Shown here one piece after another: positions 27,901-38,390 of a DNA stretch of 64,000 nt. The position numbers and the translations under genes were made by a program. The notes below the pieces were generated by a model, which ran no database searches, was not told the DNA's origin, and saw nothing but the letters and a program-made list of their open reading frames with translations. Position 1 is the first letter of the stretch. Each line of letters begins with the position of its first letter. Origin of the DNA: Pseudidiomarina woesei. GTDB lineage: Bacteria > Pseudomonadota > Gammaproteobacteria > Enterobacterales > Alteromonadaceae. The DNA lies in assembly GCF_001418345.1 (NCBI RefSeq), contig NZ_LIPW01000004.1, positions 124,001 to 188,000 of the forward strand, written 5' to 3'.

Positions 27901-28511
27901 TGTTTGTTGTAGGCGTTACCGGCGGTATCGGCAGTGGTAAAACCACCGTGACCGACCTGTTCTACCAACAAGGTATTGATGTGATTGATGCTGACGTTAT
28001 TGCTCGTGGCATTATGGACCCAGGCTCTCCCGCGCTTGAAGCGGTTATACAGCGTTTTGGTGAACAAGCATTAACTCAAGATGGTCACTTAAATCGCGCT
28101 TGGTTACGCGAGCGTATTTTTGCCCACCCAGAAGACAAAACTTGGCTAAATAACCTAACCCACCCACTGGTTCGCGAACAATTGTTGCAGCAATTAGCGC
28201 AAGCTCAGTCGCCTTATGTGATCTTGTCTGCGCCGTTATTGGTTGAGAACCGCCTGACGAAATTATGCGACCGAGTTTTGGTGGTAGATGTTAGCGAAGC
28301 AACACAAATAGAGCGAACGGCCACGCGTGACAAAACTAGTGCTGAGCAAGTGCAGGCTATAATTGAGGCCCAAGCTAGCCGCGAGCAACGTTTAGCCGCC
28401 GCCGATAATGTCATTGATAACAACGGTGTGGTGGAAGCGTTACCCAAGCAAGTGGAAAAATTACACGAACTTTACCTGCGCCTAGCTGCCAATAAACAAG
28501 CAACTCGTTGA
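27900..28511 (+). CDS. coaE: Dephospho-CoA kinase
   Basis: A 203-residue P-loop kinase that phosphorylates the 3' hydroxyl of dephospho-CoA, the last step of CoA synthesis. MFVVGVTGGIGSGKTTV carries Walker A near residue 8; DVIDADVIAR follows, and the lid/CoA region has HPLVREQLL and SAPLLVENRL. I start at 27900, where the ATG overlaps the pilD stop (TAATG); an in-frame start 15 bp earlier is inside pilD. The pilD-coaE-zapD order is typical of gammaproteobacteria. Confidence 0.95.
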   Translation: MFVVGVTGGIGSGKTTVTDLFYQQGIDVIDADVIARGIMDPGSPALEAVIQRFGEQALTQDGHLNRAWLRERIFAHPEDKTWLNNLTHPLVREQLLQQLAQAQSPYVILSAPLLVENRLTKLCDRVLVVDVSEATQIERTATRDKTSAEQVQAIIEAQASREQRLAAADNVIDNNGVVEALPKQVEKLHELYLRLAANKQATR

Positions 28512-28563
28512 AACTTCAAAATAAGCAGCTATTATAGGCTCATGCACACACATAACCGAGCTC

Positions 28564-29328
28564 ATGGATAACAATAATAATAACGGCACCATTGACTACG
28601 AATATCCGCTTTTAGAGCGGGTACGTACTTATCTGCGCCTTGAGCATATTCTGCTGGCGTTGCAACCTGCTACGCCTGTTACTCAGCAAAATTACACCCG
28701 TTACTTTAGTGCGCTGTTCGCTATTTTAGACTTGTGCGAGCGCAGCGACGTGCGAACTGATGTGCAAAAAGATCTTGAGCGCCGTAAAGGCCAACTGAAA
28801 GTGTGGGCACAACACCCCGATGTAAACCAAGAGCAATTACAGCAAACCATTGAACAGGTAAACCAAGCATTAGCCGCTATTCAGCCGTTAAACCGCGTGG
28901 GCAGCAGTTTGAAGCAAGACCGTTTGCTCAGCGCTATTCGTCAGCGTTTTGCAATGCCAGGTGGTACCTGTAACTTCGACGTGCCGCAGTTACATTTTTG
29001 GCTGAATCAGCCACAGCAGGTACGTGACAATGACAGTGCACGCTGGTGGAATGAGCTAGCCGTATTAGTTTCTGGGCTTACCTTAGAGTTAGAGTTGATG
29101 CGCGGTCAGGCTCGCTTTGAGCGGGTTACTGCGGTAAACGGTATGCTGCAAGAAAGTACCGAGCCGTTAAGCTTACTGCGAATAAGAGTAAGCGCTGACT
29201 TACCTGCCTACCCAGTTATTTCGGGCCATAAGCAACGGTTTAATATTCGGTTTTTACGCTACGAGCCAGAAAACGGCCGCGCGTCGTTTGATCAAGATAT
29301 TGAATTTGGTTTAGCGCTGTGCCCTTAA
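28564..29328 (+). CDS. zapD: Cell division protein ZapD (FtsZ-bundling)
   Basis: A 254-residue cytoplasmic protein that crosslinks FtsZ filaments at the Z ring. The N-terminus IDYEYPLLERVRTYLRLE and the later SIRQR-like LLSAIRQRFAMPGGTCNFD are family hallmarks; HFWLNQP follows. It is mostly helical with a C-terminal beta domain. It lies after coaE as in E. coli, but the small zinc protein gene yacG that usually follows is not here. Its 3' end overlaps mutT's 3' end by 4 bp, tail to tail. Confidence 0.93.
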   Translation: MDNNNNNGTIDYEYPLLERVRTYLRLEHILLALQPATPVTQQNYTRYFSALFAILDLCERSDVRTDVQKDLERRKGQLKVWAQHPDVNQEQLQQTIEQVNQALAAIQPLNRVGSSLKQDRLLSAIRQRFAMPGGTCNFDVPQLHFWLNQPQQVRDNDSARWWNELAVLVSGLTLELELMRGQARFERVTAVNGMLQESTEPLSLLRIRVSADLPAYPVISGHKQRFNIRFLRYEPENGRASFDQDIEFGLALCP

Positions 29329-29738
29329 GGGTTGCGGCGTAAAAAGTCTTGTAAGCAGTCAATAATCGCCACGTTCGCTGCTGGAAACTGGTACGCATCA
29401 AGCTGATGCACCGGCACCCATACCCATTCTTGCCCCTCTTTTTGGCGAACGTCACCACTGAAGTGCGTCACCATCCACACATCAAGTAGCACATGCTTAT
29501 CGGGGTAATCAAAGGTAATTGCGGTTAGCGGCGAGGCCTCATGCACGGCAATGTTACATTCTTCATGCAACTCGCGGCATAAGGCTTGGTAGACATCTTC
29601 GTTGGCTTCAACTTTACCCCCAGGGAACTCCCATTTGCCCCCTTGGTGCAAATGCGCATGACGGCGGCTAATAAACACCGCGCCGTCGGGGTTTTGTATC
29701 ACCCCAACAGCAACGTGTACGCGTTTAGATTTTGCCAT
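29325..29738 (-). CDS. mutT: MutT, 8-oxo-dGTP diphosphatase (Nudix)
   Basis: A 137-residue Nudix hydrolase that removes 8-oxo-dGTP from the nucleotide pool. The Nudix box is [21 protein letters not shown] (G-x5-E-x7-R-E-L-x-E-E), with Cys-Asn in place of the usual x-Gly after it. WEFPGGK precedes it. I start at ATG 29738 ([13 protein letters not shown]), inside the last codons of secA (14-bp overlap), implying coupling; an ATG-like start at 29783 adds 15 non-conserved residues. The secA-mutT order is usual. Confidence 0.93.
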   Translation of the reverse strand: MAKSKRVHVAVGVIQNPDGAVFISRRHAHLHQGGKWEFPGGKVEANEDVYQALCRELHEECNIAVHEASPLTAITFDYPDKHVLLDVWMVTHFSGDVRQKEGQEWVWVPVHQLDAYQFPAANVAIIDCLQDFLRRNP

Positions 29739-32430
29739 GACAATGTTTGTATTTTTTACCTGAACCACATGGGCATGGCTCATTGCGGCCTACATCTGGC
29801 TTCGCTTGCGCTGGGCCTTGCGCTGCTGCGCTATCCGTGCCGCTTGTTGGTGTGCCTTGATGTTGAAACTCTTTTTGCTGTGCAGCTTCGGCGGCGCGGC
29901 GCTTCGCTTCTACCGCTTCAACGTCTTCTTCGGCCCGAACCCGAACCTTACTTAGAATAGTAATGACTTCAAGCTTCAAGGCCTCAAGCATGTCAGCAAA
30001 TAATTCAAAGGCTTCGCGCTTGTACTCTTGTTTTGGGTTCTTCTGAGCATAACCGCGCAGATGAATACCTTGACGCAGATGGTCCATGGCTGCCAAGTGC
30101 TCTTTCCAGTGCATGTCTAGGCTTTGCAGCATGATGGTTTTTTCAAACTGACGTAGCACTTGTTCGCCAACCATCTCTTCTTTTTCTTTGTAAGCTGTTA
30201 CTAACGACTCAAGAATACGCTCGCGCAAAATTTCCTCGTGCATTTTGGCGTCTTCGTCTAGCCACTTGCCCACTGGCAAGTCGACCGCGAAATCAGCGCG
30301 CAAACGCTCTTCTAGGCCTGGAACATCCCACATTTCAATCAGTGAACCTGGTGGAATGTATTCGTTAATAACGCGCTCAATAACGTCTTCACGAATAACC
30401 GTAATGGTTTCTGAAATATCGCCTTCGTCAAGCAACTCGTTACGTTGCTCGTAAACCACTTTACGTTGGTCGTTGGCTACGTCATCGTACTCGAGCAATT
30501 GCTTACGAATATCAAAGTTGCGGCCTTCTACTTTGCGTTGCGCGTTTTCAATGGCACGGCTTACCCACGGGTGTTCAATTGCTTCGCCACGCTTCATGCC
30601 AAGGCGCTTCATCATGGTCGCCATGCGATCAGACGCAAACATACGCATGAGTGAGTCTTCCAGTGACAGATAAAAGCGTGATGAACCTGGGTCACCCTGG
30701 CGACCTGAACGACCACGTAACTGGTTATCAATACGGCGTGACTCGTGACGCTCAGTACCAATAATATGCAAGCCACCTGCTTCAATAACGGCGTCATGAC
30801 GTTCTTGCCATGCAGCTTTCAGTTGTTCAATTTTTTCTGGCGTTGGCTCTTTGAGCTCTGAAATTTCGGTTTGTAAGTTACCGCCCAACACAATATCGGT
30901 ACCACGACCGGCCATGTTGGTAGCAATTGTCACTGCGCCTGGCAAGCCGGCTTGTGCAACAATCTCCGCCTCACGGGCGTGAAACTTGGCGTTCAACACG
31001 TTATGTGGAATTTTCTTTTTCTTCAACAACCGTGACAGCAGCTCTGAAGACTCTATCGAAATAGTACCCACCAAAACAGGGCGCTTGGCCGCACGGCATT
31101 CTTCAATGTCGGCCACAATGGCTTCGTATTTTTCTTCCGCACTAATAAAGATTAAGTCGGCGCGGTCATCACGAATCATTGGGCGGTTGGTTGGAATAAC
31201 CACCGTTTCTAAACCATAAATTGACTGAAACTCGAAGGCTTCGGTGTCTGCAGTACCGGTCATACCGGCTAGCTTGGTATATAAACGGAAATAGTTCTGG
31301 AAGGTAATCGACGCTAATGTCTGGTTTTCATTCTGAATTTTCACACCTTCTTTGGCTTCAATAGCTTGGTGTAAACCTTCTGACCAACGGCGGCCCTCCA
31401 TGGTACGGCCGGTGTGCTCATCAACAATAACAATTTGGTCGTCTTTGACAATGTAATCAACGTCTTTTTGGAACAAGTGGTGCGCGCGCAATGCGGCATT
31501 CACGTGGTGCAGCAAGGTAATATTTGCCGCTGAGAACAGTGAGTCATCTTCGGCCAGCATGCCGCGCTCTTTCAAAATTTCTTCCACGCGCTCTTGGCCG
31601 TTTTCGGTCATGTGCACTTGTTTCGACTTCTCGTCGATAGTGAAGTCGCCTTCGCCACGCTCTTCTTCGGTGTCTTCTTTTTCCTGCTGTTGCAGCAACG
31701 GCACAATGTCATTCATTTTAATGTACATGTCCGAGCTGTCTTCCGCGGCACCAGAAATAATCAATGGCGTACGCGCTTCGTCAATTAGAATAGAGTCAAC
31801 TTCGTCGACAATGGCATAGTTTAATTCGCGCTGAACGCGATCTTGCGGGCTAAACGCCATGTTGTCGCGCAGGTAATCAAAGCCAAATTCGTTGTTGGTG
31901 CCATAGGTAATATCGGCCGCATAAGCTTCACGCTTGGCTTGCGGGTTCATGCCTGGAATATTAAACGCAACGGTTAAACCAAGAAACTCAAACAACGGGC
32001 GGTTCGTTTCGGCGTCACGACGTGCTAAGTAGTCGTTCACCGTCACAATGTGTACGCCCTTACCACTTAGGGCGTTTAGGTAGGCCGACAAGGTTGCGGT
32101 TAAGGTTTTACCTTCACCGGTGCGCATTTCAGCAATGCGATTGTCGTTTAAGATCATCCCGCCCACTAGCTGCACATCGAAATGGCGCATTTTAAACACG
32201 CGCTTTGATGCTTCACGCACGGTGGCAAAGGCTTCAACCAGCAAATTATCTAGGTTTTCGCCCTGTTCAACACGCTGCTTAAATTCGACTGTTTTTTGCT
32301 TGAGCTCTTCGTCGCTGAGCGCTTCAAATTCGGGCTCGATGGCGTTGATTTGTTGAACTTTTTTCTGCAGACCTTTGAGGATACGGTCGTTGCGGCTACC
32401 AAATACCTTACGAAATAGACTACCTAACAT
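29725..32430 (-). CDS. secA: Preprotein translocase ATPase SecA
   Basis: A 901-residue motor driving Sec-dependent export through SecYEG. Walker A is in [12 protein letters not shown], the DEAD-like Walker B in [18 protein letters not shown], and the second helicase lobe has [15 protein letters not shown] and [15 protein letters not shown]. The C-terminal zinc/SecB-binding tail is [14 protein letters not shown]. Normal length. The M23 peptidase gene lies 35 bp upstream on the same strand, where secM sits in enterics; a 9-bp hairpin lies between them. Confidence 0.98.
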   Translation of the reverse strand: MLGSLFRKVFGSRNDRILKGLQKKVQQINAIEPEFEALSDEELKQKTVEFKQRVEQGENLDNLLVEAFATVREASKRVFKMRHFDVQLVGGMILNDNRIAEMRTGEGKTLTATLSAYLNALSGKGVHIVTVNDYLARRDAETNRPLFEFLGLTVAFNIPGMNPQAKREAYAADITYGTNNEFGFDYLRDNMAFSPQDRVQRELNYAIVDEVDSILIDEARTPLIISGAAEDSSDMYIKMNDIVPLLQQQEKEDTEEERGEGDFTIDEKSKQVHMTENGQERVEEILKERGMLAEDDSLFSAANITLLHHVNAALRAHHLFQKDVDYIVKDDQIVIVDEHTGRTMEGRRWSEGLHQAIEAKEGVKIQNENQTLASITFQNYFRLYTKLAGMTGTADTEAFEFQSIYGLETVVIPTNRPMIRDDRADLIFISAEEKYEAIVADIEECRAAKRPVLVGTISIESSELLSRLLKKKKIPHNVLNAKFHAREAEIVAQAGLPGAVTIATNMAGRGTDIVLGGNLQTEISELKEPTPEKIEQLKAAWQERHDAVIEAGGLHIIGTERHESRRIDNQLRGRSGRQGDPGSSRFYLSLEDSLMRMFASDRMATMMKRLGMKRGEAIEHPWVSRAIENAQRKVEGRNFDIRKQLLEYDDVANDQRKVVYEQRNELLDEGDISETITVIREDVIERVINEYIPPGSLIEMWDVPGLEERLRADFAVDLPVGKWLDEDAKMHEEILRERILESLVTAYKEKEEMVGEQVLRQFEKTIMLQSLDMHWKEHLAAMDHLRQGIHLRGYAQKNPKQEYKREAFELFADMLEALKLEVITILSKVRVRAEEDVEAVEAKRRAAEAAQQKEFQHQGTPTSGTDSAAAQGPAQAKPDVGRNEPCPCGSGKKYKHCHGKI

Positions 32431-32457
32431 GTGAGTTTTAGTTCCTGTTGTGACAAC

Positions 32458-32480
32458 CGTGACGCTTAATCAGCGTCACG
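32458..32480 (-). other. Hairpin between the M23 peptidase gene and secA
   Basis: CGTGACGCT (32458-32466) and AGCGTCACG (32472-32480) form a perfect 9-bp stem with a 5-nt loop overlapping the M23 stop codon. No T-run follows; it is 27 nt from the secA ATG. A short palindrome, GTTGTGACAAC (32447-32457), is next to it. Confidence 0.7.
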
Positions 32481-33398
32481 ATAGACAAATTTGTATGGGT
32501 CAATTTGACGATTATTACGCAGTACTTCGTAATGAACGTGAGGCCCCGTAGAGCGGCCCGTACTACCGATAAGCGCAATCTTCTGGCCGCGCGTTACCAC
32601 ATCGCCTTCTTTCACCAACAATTCTTTACTATGACCATAACGGGTTTTTAAGCCACCGCCGTGGTCAATCTCAATAAGTTTACCGTAACCTGAGCGCTCG
32701 CCGGCCCACGTCACAACACCAGCCCCAGTTGCGAACACGCCAGCACCTTCTTCCAAGCTGGCAAAGTCTAACCCTTTGTGCATAGCCGGTTGGCCATTGA
32801 AGGGGTCTTTACGAATGCCATATTGTGACGATAACCAGCCAGACTCAATTGGACGGCCAGCAATATAGCTCTCTGCTGAGATATGGTGACTCATCATCAC
32901 AGACTCAAGTAGGGCAAGCTGTTTTTGTTTCTCTGACAGTTGTCCCATCATGTTTTCAATTTGGTCGATAACATCACGACCATCAACACGTGGCGCATCT
33001 AAAATGGACGCCTCTGGGCCACCCATGATGTCACCTTGAGACTCGGTAAATGCGAATTCACCGTTGTCGAGATCGGCGACCGAGGCTAACCGCTGCCCAA
33101 GTGCATCTAAGCGACGAAGCTGCGACTGCATTTCGCCCAAATAAATCGTCATTGCGGTAAGCTTTTTCTCGGTTTCGTTTTTAAGCTCACGAACAACTTC
33201 TTGCTGGGCGGCAAGTGCAATCTTCTCATCGTTAATTTTTGCTTGCGCGGCTTTCACGTCAAGCTGTGCCGGTGCCCATGGTTTTGCCAATGCCACCGCA
33301 CCAAGCGCAGCTAAGCCCGCCAGCGACAACATCCGTCGACGGCTTAGCTCGAAGCTGAATTTTACTTTGGAGCCTCGGTAGAAGACTGATAAACTCAT
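32466..33398 (-). CDS. M23-family (LytM) metallopeptidase with coiled coil
   Basis: 310 residues: an N-terminal cytoplasmic stub and one membrane anchor ([16 protein letters not shown], about 23-38), a heptad-rich coiled coil (about 48-100), a linker, and a C-terminal LytM domain (about 185-305). HKGLDF and GPHVHYEV retain the zinc and catalytic His/Asp residues, so it should be an active periplasmic peptidoglycan endopeptidase. A homologue here, between lpxC/dciA and secA, is common in Alteromonadales and pseudomonads. Only 27 bp separate its ATG from the divergent dciA ATG, so each promoter must reach into the other's coding region. Division or elongation role is inferred. Confidence 0.9.
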   Translation of the reverse strand: MSLSVFYRGSKVKFSFELSRRRMLSLAGLAALGAVALAKPWAPAQLDVKAAQAKINDEKIALAAQQEVVRELKNETEKKLTAMTIYLGEMQSQLRRLDALGQRLASVADLDNGEFAFTESQGDIMGGPEASILDAPRVDGRDVIDQIENMMGQLSEKQKQLALLESVMMSHHISAESYIAGRPIESGWLSSQYGIRKDPFNGQPAMHKGLDFASLEEGAGVFATGAGVVTWAGERSGYGKLIEIDHGGGLKTRYGHSKELLVKEGDVVTRGQKIALIGSTGRSTGPHVHYEVLRNNRQIDPYKFVYRDAD

Positions 33399-33425
33399 GC
33401 AATCTCTCGCTGCGTATTATTATTT

Positions 33426-33911
33426 ATGGCACGTAAACGACCACGCGATATACAACAATTGTTCGGCCGTCAACGCTTAGCGCGTTTTACTGACTTTACC
33501 GAGCAATACCAACTCTGGCAACAGCAATTGCAACATTGTTTTGATGCATTGCAGCTGTCGCCTATGTTGGCACATTGTAAAGTGGTGTCGGTTCGTGCGC
33601 ACACCCTCGTGCTGGAAGTATCTTCGGCTGCCTTGGCAAGCCGCCTGAAACAACAGCAAGGACGCATTATAACGTATTTTCAGTCAGGATCTACGTTACC
33701 GATCACTGACTTGGAAGTGCGGGTGCGGCCAGGCACTCACGCCAGTGCGCAAACCGCACTGCAAGCCGTTCAAAAAACAGACATTATAGAGACGAAGCCT
33801 GAAGCCCCGAAAGAAAACGAAGCCGTAAGAAAGCTGCGTGAACAAGCGGAATTATGCGAAGAACCGCTACGCTCCCAGCTGCTCGCGCTAGCCGATAAGT
33901 ATGAGCTGTAG
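33426..33911 (+). CDS. dciA: DciA (DUF721), replicative helicase operator
   Basis: 161 residues. RPRDIQQLFGRQRLARF, the helical stretch and VVSVRAHTLVLEVSSAALAS RL mark the DUF721/KH-like domain of DciA, which replaces DnaC as the loader/operator of DnaB in most bacteria lacking the phage-derived DnaC. The C-terminal third (about 115-161) is charged and helical. It is the only plus-strand gene in the 29-52 kb run, convergent with lpxC. No Shine-Dalgarno is evident. Its TAG stop is the head of a REP-like element. Confidence 0.88.
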   Translation: MARKRPRDIQQLFGRQRLARFTDFTEQYQLWQQQLQHCFDALQLSPMLAHCKVVSVRAHTLVLEVSSAALASRLKQQQGRIITYFQSGSTLPITDLEVRVRPGTHASAQTALQAVQKTDIIETKPEAPKENEAVRKLREQAELCEEPLRSQLLALADKYEL

Positions 33912-33946
33912 CCCGGCGTTTTACGCCGGGACGTGGCGTAGCCACG
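33908..33946 (+). repeat. REP-like element copy 4, overlapping the dciA stop codon
   Basis: GTAG (33908-33911, TAG being the dciA stop), hairpin 1 CCCGGCGT-TTT-ACGCCGGG (33912-33930), hairpin 2 CGTGGC-GTA-GCCACG (33932-33946). Confidence 0.87.
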
Positions 33947-33961
33947 GTTAATGCCTAATGG

Positions 33962-34033
33962 ATATCAATGATGTTCGTCGAAAGAATATCAATGATGTTC
34001 GTCGAGAGAATATCAATGATGTTCGTCGAGATT
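33962..34033. repeat. 24-bp tandem repeat x3 between dciA and lpxC
   Basis: Three head-to-tail copies of a 24-bp unit beginning ATATCAATGATGTTCGTCGA (33962-33985, 33986-34009, 34010-34033) with one or two differences in the last four bases. It is flanked by two REP-like elements in opposite orientation. No spacers of unique sequence, so not a CRISPR. Confidence 0.9.
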
Positions 34034-34036
34034 AAC

Positions 34037-34073
34037 GGTGCTGCGCACCACCCGGCGTAGAACGCCGGGCTAC
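34037..34073 (-). repeat. REP-like element copy 5, overlapping the lpxC stop codon
   Basis: Minus strand: GTAG (34073-34070, TAG being the lpxC stop), hairpin 1 CCCGGCGT-TCT-ACGCCGGG (34069-34051), hairpin 2 GGTGC-GCA-GCACC (34049-34037). Confidence 0.87.
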
Positions 34074-34981
34074 GCCAGCGCTGGGGTGGCGAACGCAATA
34101 GGCGCGGTGGCTTCGTCGTCAAAGGTGACGAATTCCCACGCTTCTTGATTTTGCAACACAGCACGCAACAAGTTGTTGTTCAACGCATGGCCCGACTTAA
34201 ACGCTCGCAAGTTACCCAAAATGGCATAACCGCCCATGTACAAATCGCCAATGGCGTCGAGTACTTTGTGCTTGACGAATTCGTCGTCATAGCGCAAGCC
34301 GTCGCTGTTAAGAATACGGAATTCATCAAGCACCACGGCATTATCAAAGCTGCCGCCAAGCGCCAAGTTGTTGGCGCGCAACATTTCGATGTCTTTCATA
34401 AAGCCAAAGGTACGCGCACGGCTAATTTCTTTGATGAAATTGCTGCTGCTAAAGTCAATGCTAACCACTTGGCCAGTGTCGGCAATGGCTGGATGGTCGA
34501 AATCGATGGCAAAATCGATGCGGAACCCGTCATGGGGTAACAGTTCCGCCCATTTGTCGTCTTCTTCAACCCGAATTGGCTGTTTGATTTTGATAAACTT
34601 TTTCGCTGCGCCCTGCTCTTCAATGCCCGCGCTCTGCAGCAGGTAAATAAAGGGGTGAGAGCTACCATCCATGATCGGAATCTCATGGCTATCAACTTCA
34701 ATGATTAAGTTATCGATGCCCATTGCAGCAATAGCGGCCAATAAATGCTCCACTGTCGACACGCGCACGTTGTCATCGTTGATCAGACAGGTACACATAC
34801 GCGTATCCCGCACTAACTCAGCGTTAGCAGGAATATCAACAGCAGGGTTCAAGTCTACACGGCGAAACACCAACCCTGTATTCACAGGCGCTGGGCGCAG
34901 CGTTAGCTGAACCTTGTTGCCTTTATGCAGGCCCACACCTGTGGTTGCAATAGGCTGTTTGATTGTACGTTGTTTAATCAT
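34070..34981 (-). CDS. lpxC: UDP-3-O-acyl-N-acetylglucosamine deacetylase
   Basis: A 303-residue zinc deacetylase, the committed step of lipid A synthesis. Zinc ligands are His in [10 protein letters not shown] and the His/Asp pair in [15 protein letters not shown]. The N-terminus [20 protein letters not shown] is standard. I start at 34981 with AAGAGCGGA upstream; an in-frame start at 35017 adds 12 non-conserved residues. It follows ftsZ by 107 bp, its normal place at the end of the dcw cluster. Its stop is provided by a REP-like element; the protein ends FATPALA. Confidence 0.97.
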   Translation of the reverse strand: MIKQRTIKQPIATTGVGLHKGNKVQLTLRPAPVNTGLVFRRVDLNPAVDIPANAELVRDTRMCTCLINDDNVRVSTVEHLLAAIAAMGIDNLIIEVDSHEIPIMDGSSHPFIYLLQSAGIEEQGAAKKFIKIKQPIRVEEDDKWAELLPHDGFRIDFAIDFDHPAIADTGQVVSIDFSSSNFIKEISRARTFGFMKDIEMLRANNLALGGSFDNAVVLDEFRILNSDGLRYDDEFVKHKVLDAIGDLYMGGYAILGNLRAFKSGHALNNNLLRAVLQNQEAWEFVTFDDEATAPIAFATPALA

Positions 34982-35088
34982 GTCCGCTCTTCTTAATCTT
35001 AAAGTCAAAGAAGCCATTGAGTCTTTTGACTAGCAAAAGGCGCAATAGTTTACCGGATTATCTAAAAAACCGCAACATCTAGCAGTTC

Positions 35089-36315
35089 TTAATCGACTTG
35101 GCGACGTAAGAACGCTGGAATATCCAGATAATCCATGTCTTTGCCTTGATTCGCCTGAGGCTTAGCGGCTGGTTTGCTGCTTACCACAGGTTCTTCTTCC
35201 ATTGGCTCGTCATCAAGTTCCGGTTCCATCTTGCGTGCCGTCGCTGCATTGCTGTAACCACCTTGCGGGGCACTTGGTGCAGTAGACGTACGCTGGCCGT
35301 AGCTTGGTGCTGGTTCACGACGGTTCACCAGCGAAATATCTGGCTTTCGTTCGCCACCAATACCGGTTGCTACAACCGTAACGCGCAACTCTTCTGACAT
35401 ATCCATATCGATAACGGTACCAACAATAACTGTTGCGTTTTCAGACACAAAGCCTTTAACCACGTTACCGACAATTTCAAATTCTTCCATGCTCAAGTCC
35501 ATGCCAGCGGTAATGTTCAACAACACACCACGTGCACCCGACAAGTCGATGTCTTCCAGTAGCGGGCTGTTGATAGCCATTTCTGCGGCTTCTTGAGCAC
35601 GGTCTTCACCACGCGCAATACCGGTACCCATCATGGCGGTACCCATTTCGCGCATTACCGCACGTACGTCTGCAAAGTCGACGTTGATCAGGCCGTCGCG
35701 GGTAATTAAGTCTGAAATACCTTGTACAGCGCCTAATAATACGTCGTTTGCCTTTGCAAATGCATCTAGCAGACTGGTGCCTTTACCTAAAACTTTCAAA
35801 AGCTTCTCGTTTGGAATGGTAATTAACGAGTCAACGTTACGCGCCAACTGGTCAATACCTTCTTTCGCCGCAGCCATACGGCGCTGACCTTCAAACGGGA
35901 ATGGTTTGGTGACCACGGCCACAGTCAAAATACCCAGTTCGCGTGCTACTTCAGCCACCACTGGCGCCGCACCCGTACCGGTACCACCGCCCATACCGGC
36001 GGCAATAAAGACCATGTCAGCACCTTGCAACTGCTTACGAATTTCGTCGCGTGCTTCTTCGGCTGCTTGACGGCCAATTTCTGGGTTCGCACCAGCACCA
36101 AGGCCTTTGGTGATGTCGGTACCCAATTGAATGGTTGAATGAGCCCCATGATTACGCAACGCTTGCGCATCGGTGTTGGCAACAATAAATTGCACACCTT
36201 CAATAGACTCGTTAATCATATGTTTGACAGCGTTACCTCCGCCGCCACCGACGCCGATGACTTTAATCACCGCGTCTGTATCAAAGTTGTCGACTACTTC
36301 GAATACTTCAGACAT
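35089..36315 (-). CDS. ftsZ: Cell division GTPase FtsZ
   Basis: A 408-residue tubulin homologue that forms the Z ring. The tubulin signature [10 protein letters not shown] is present, with [14 protein letters not shown] at the N-terminus and [11 protein letters not shown] as the T7-loop region (synergy with the next subunit). A variable linker (about 318-390, rich in Pro/Glu/Gln) leads to the conserved tail [12 protein letters not shown] that binds FtsA, ZipA and ZapD. It is downstream of ftsA by 64 bp, in standard order. Confidence 0.98.
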   Translation of the reverse strand: MSEVFEVVDNFDTDAVIKVIGVGGGGGNAVKHMINESIEGVQFIVANTDAQALRNHGAHSTIQLGTDITKGLGAGANPEIGRQAAEEARDEIRKQLQGADMVFIAAGMGGGTGTGAAPVVAEVARELGILTVAVVTKPFPFEGQRRMAAAKEGIDQLARNVDSLITIPNEKLLKVLGKGTSLLDAFAKANDVLLGAVQGISDLITRDGLINVDFADVRAVMREMGTAMMGTGIARGEDRAQEAAEMAINSPLLEDIDLSGARGVLLNITAGMDLSMEEFEIVGNVVKGFVSENATVIVGTVIDMDMSEELRVTVVATGIGGERKPDISLVNRREPAPSYGQRTSTAPSAPQGGYSNAATARKMEPELDDEPMEEEPVVSSKPAAKPQANQGKDMDYLDIPAFLRRQVD

Positions 36316-36379
36316 GTTGTTTCTCCTTTAACCTGCTTATTGTACAACCCCTTAACAAATATCCAAAACGTTGTTTTGC

Positions 36380-37612
36380 TTAAAATTCGCCTTTAAACCA
36401 GCTCAGCAAACGTTTCCCCATACCTATAACGTTTGTTGTGCTCGCTTCTTGTTGACGGTTTTGGACATCTTCCTGGCCATAACGTAACAACCCAACCGCT
36501 GTTGCATAGGTTGGATCTTGCACGTAATCGCTCAAGCCTTGCATACCAAGTGGCTCACCTAAGCGCACTGGCATTTGAAATATTTCTTCTGCAAATTCAA
36601 TGGCTCCTTCCATGCGGCCGCAACCTCCGGTGAGCACAATACCTGCTGCAATTTGATCTTCTAAGCCGCTTTGGTTGATTTGATCGCGAATTAATTCAAA
36701 CAATTCTTGATAACGCGGCTCTACCACTTCGGCCAAAATATGACGTTGCATGGTGCGTGATGGGCGTCCGCCCACTGAAGGCACTTCAATGTTGTCGTCT
36801 TTGCTGACTAATTCGCGCAACGCACATGCGTATTTGGTTTTTATTTCTTCGGCGTGGTTCAGCGGGGTGCGGAATATTTTCGCGATATCACTCGTTACCT
36901 GATTACCGGCCGCCGGAATAACTGCCGTATGGCGCAACACGCCGCCGGTATAAATATTAATATCGATGGTGCCGGCGCCCATATCAACCAAGGCTACGCC
37001 AAGATCTTTTTCGTCTTCAGTCAGCACCGCATAGCTGGACGCTAGCGCTGAAAAAATTAAGCGGTCAACAGTTAAGCCACAACGCTCTACCGCTTTGACA
37101 ATGTTTTTCGCCATGTCGTTGGCGCAGGTAATAATGTGTACTTTGGCTTCCATACGCACACCCGACATACCAATCGGGCTTTTAATGCTTTCTTGCGAGT
37201 CGATAATAAACTCTTGCGGCAGTACGTGCAGAATACGGCGCTCTTGGGCAATAGGCACCGACTTGGCGGCGTGAATCACGCTGTCCACGTCGTCTTGTGT
37301 TACTTCGGCTTCGTTAATCGGCACCATGCCTGACTCGTTTTGGCAGGCAATATGGCGACCAGATATATTCAAATACACCGAAGCCACACGGCAGTCTGCC
37401 ATGAGTTCGGCTTCTTCAATGGCGCGTTGAATAGACTGCACCACCAGGTTCAAGTCATTCACGCCGCCTTTGTCCATGCCACGCGCAGCTGCCGCGCCTA
37501 CGCCAATAACGCTAATTTCAGCGTCAGGCATTACCTCGCCAATAAGCGCAACCACCTTACTGGTGCCTATATCTAGTCCTACGACCATGTTGCGTTCTGC
37601 TGCTTTTGACAT
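36380..37612 (-). CDS. ftsA: Cell division protein FtsA
   Basis: A 410-residue actin-fold protein that tethers FtsZ to the membrane and recruits later division proteins. MVVGLDIGTSKVVALIGEV is phosphate loop 1, VDMGAGTIDINIY loop 2 and VLTGGCGRMEG the adenosine motif. The C-terminal amphipathic membrane-targeting helix is visible (GKRLLSWFKGEF). Between ftsQ and ftsZ as expected. Confidence 0.97.
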   Translation of the reverse strand: MSKAAERNMVVGLDIGTSKVVALIGEVMPDAEISVIGVGAAAARGMDKGGVNDLNLVVQSIQRAIEEAELMADCRVASVYLNISGRHIACQNESGMVPINEAEVTQDDVDSVIHAAKSVPIAQERRILHVLPQEFIIDSQESIKSPIGMSGVRMEAKVHIITCANDMAKNIVKAVERCGLTVDRLIFSALASSYAVLTEDEKDLGVALVDMGAGTIDINIYTGGVLRHTAVIPAAGNQVTSDIAKIFRTPLNHAEEIKTKYACALRELVSKDDNIEVPSVGGRPSRTMQRHILAEVVEPRYQELFELIRDQINQSGLEDQIAAGIVLTGGCGRMEGAIEFAEEIFQMPVRLGEPLGMQGLSDYVQDPTYATAVGLLRYGQEDVQNRQQEASTTNVIGMGKRLLSWFKGEF

Positions 37613-37663
37613 GCTGTTATGCTCTCTTTTTATGTCTGCTTGTTGTACTTTTTAACGCTGTTT

Positions 37664-38389
37664 CTATTGCTGTTTCCAGGCCACCGCAACGCCGGTGTCA
37701 TATCGTAAATCGACATAATCTATCGGCTGTGTTTTGTGCCGAATAATTGTCGGGAACAAGTCTATAAATCGCTGTACTCGCTCCAATAATCCTTCGCGGC
37801 CAATATGTAGCTTAATGCCCGACATTAACTCCACGTCTACGGCAAACCGCTCGGTTAAGGTTAATGCCACTACTGTGTGGCCGTTTAGTTCAAGCAACTC
37901 ATGCACTTGCTGATATTGCTCAACTGTTTCTTTCACGGCGTGCTCAGGCCCAGATAACTTAGGCAATAGCACGTCTATTTCTGTTTTATCTACCTCAAAC
38001 ACCTCCCCATCACGGGTAACTAAAGCATTTGGGCGTTGCTGTTCATTCCAGTGCCCTAACGGTTGTTGCTCCACCACAAATACCCGCAACACATCTGGCC
38101 ATTCTTTGCGCACCGACGCCTGTGCTATCCAAGGGTGTGCTTCTAAACGCTCGCGAATCACATCCACATCGGCCGAGAAAAAGCTCCCTAACGGCTCACC
38201 GGCTAACGCTTGTCGCACTTCTGTGCGATCGAGATAATGCAGTTCCCCCTGCACTACCAAACGTTTTAACGGCACTTCGTTGGCATCCATAGCCAAGTAA
38301 TATAACGACACAGCACCGGCTATCGCCCCGACGACTACGCTGATAAAAAAGCTAAATCCTAGCCAAAACTGCCAGCGTACTGCCGCCAC
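37664..38389 (-). CDS. ftsQ: Cell division protein FtsQ
   Basis: A 241-residue bitopic division protein: short cytoplasmic N-terminus, one transmembrane helix (about 8-32), a POTRA domain (VPLKRLVVQGELHYLDRTEV, about 38-105) and the FtsQ beta domain that binds FtsB/FtsL. The start is GTG at 38389, with GAGG upstream and only one base after the ddlB stop (TAAAGTG). WIAQASVRKEWPDVLRVFVV is the typical POTRA end. Confidence 0.94.
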   Translation of the reverse strand: MAAVRWQFWLGFSFFISVVVGAIAGAVSLYYLAMDANEVPLKRLVVQGELHYLDRTEVRQALAGEPLGSFFSADVDVIRERLEAHPWIAQASVRKEWPDVLRVFVVEQQPLGHWNEQQRPNALVTRDGEVFEVDKTEIDVLLPKLSGPEHAVKETVEQYQQVHELLELNGHTVVALTLTERFAVDVELMSGIKLHIGREGLLERVQRFIDLFPTIIRHKTQPIDYVDLRYDTGVAVAWKQQ

Positions 38390-38390
38390 T

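Noticed and set aside
33962-34033. Possible small CRISPR
   Set aside because: The 24-bp units are directly adjacent with no unique spacers and no cas genes are present.
33955-34164. A minus-strand frame encoding a repeated NIIDILST peptide
   Set aside because: Its repetition comes from the 24-bp tandem DNA repeat, whose unit is a multiple of three, and its other part overlaps lpxC on the same strand in another frame.
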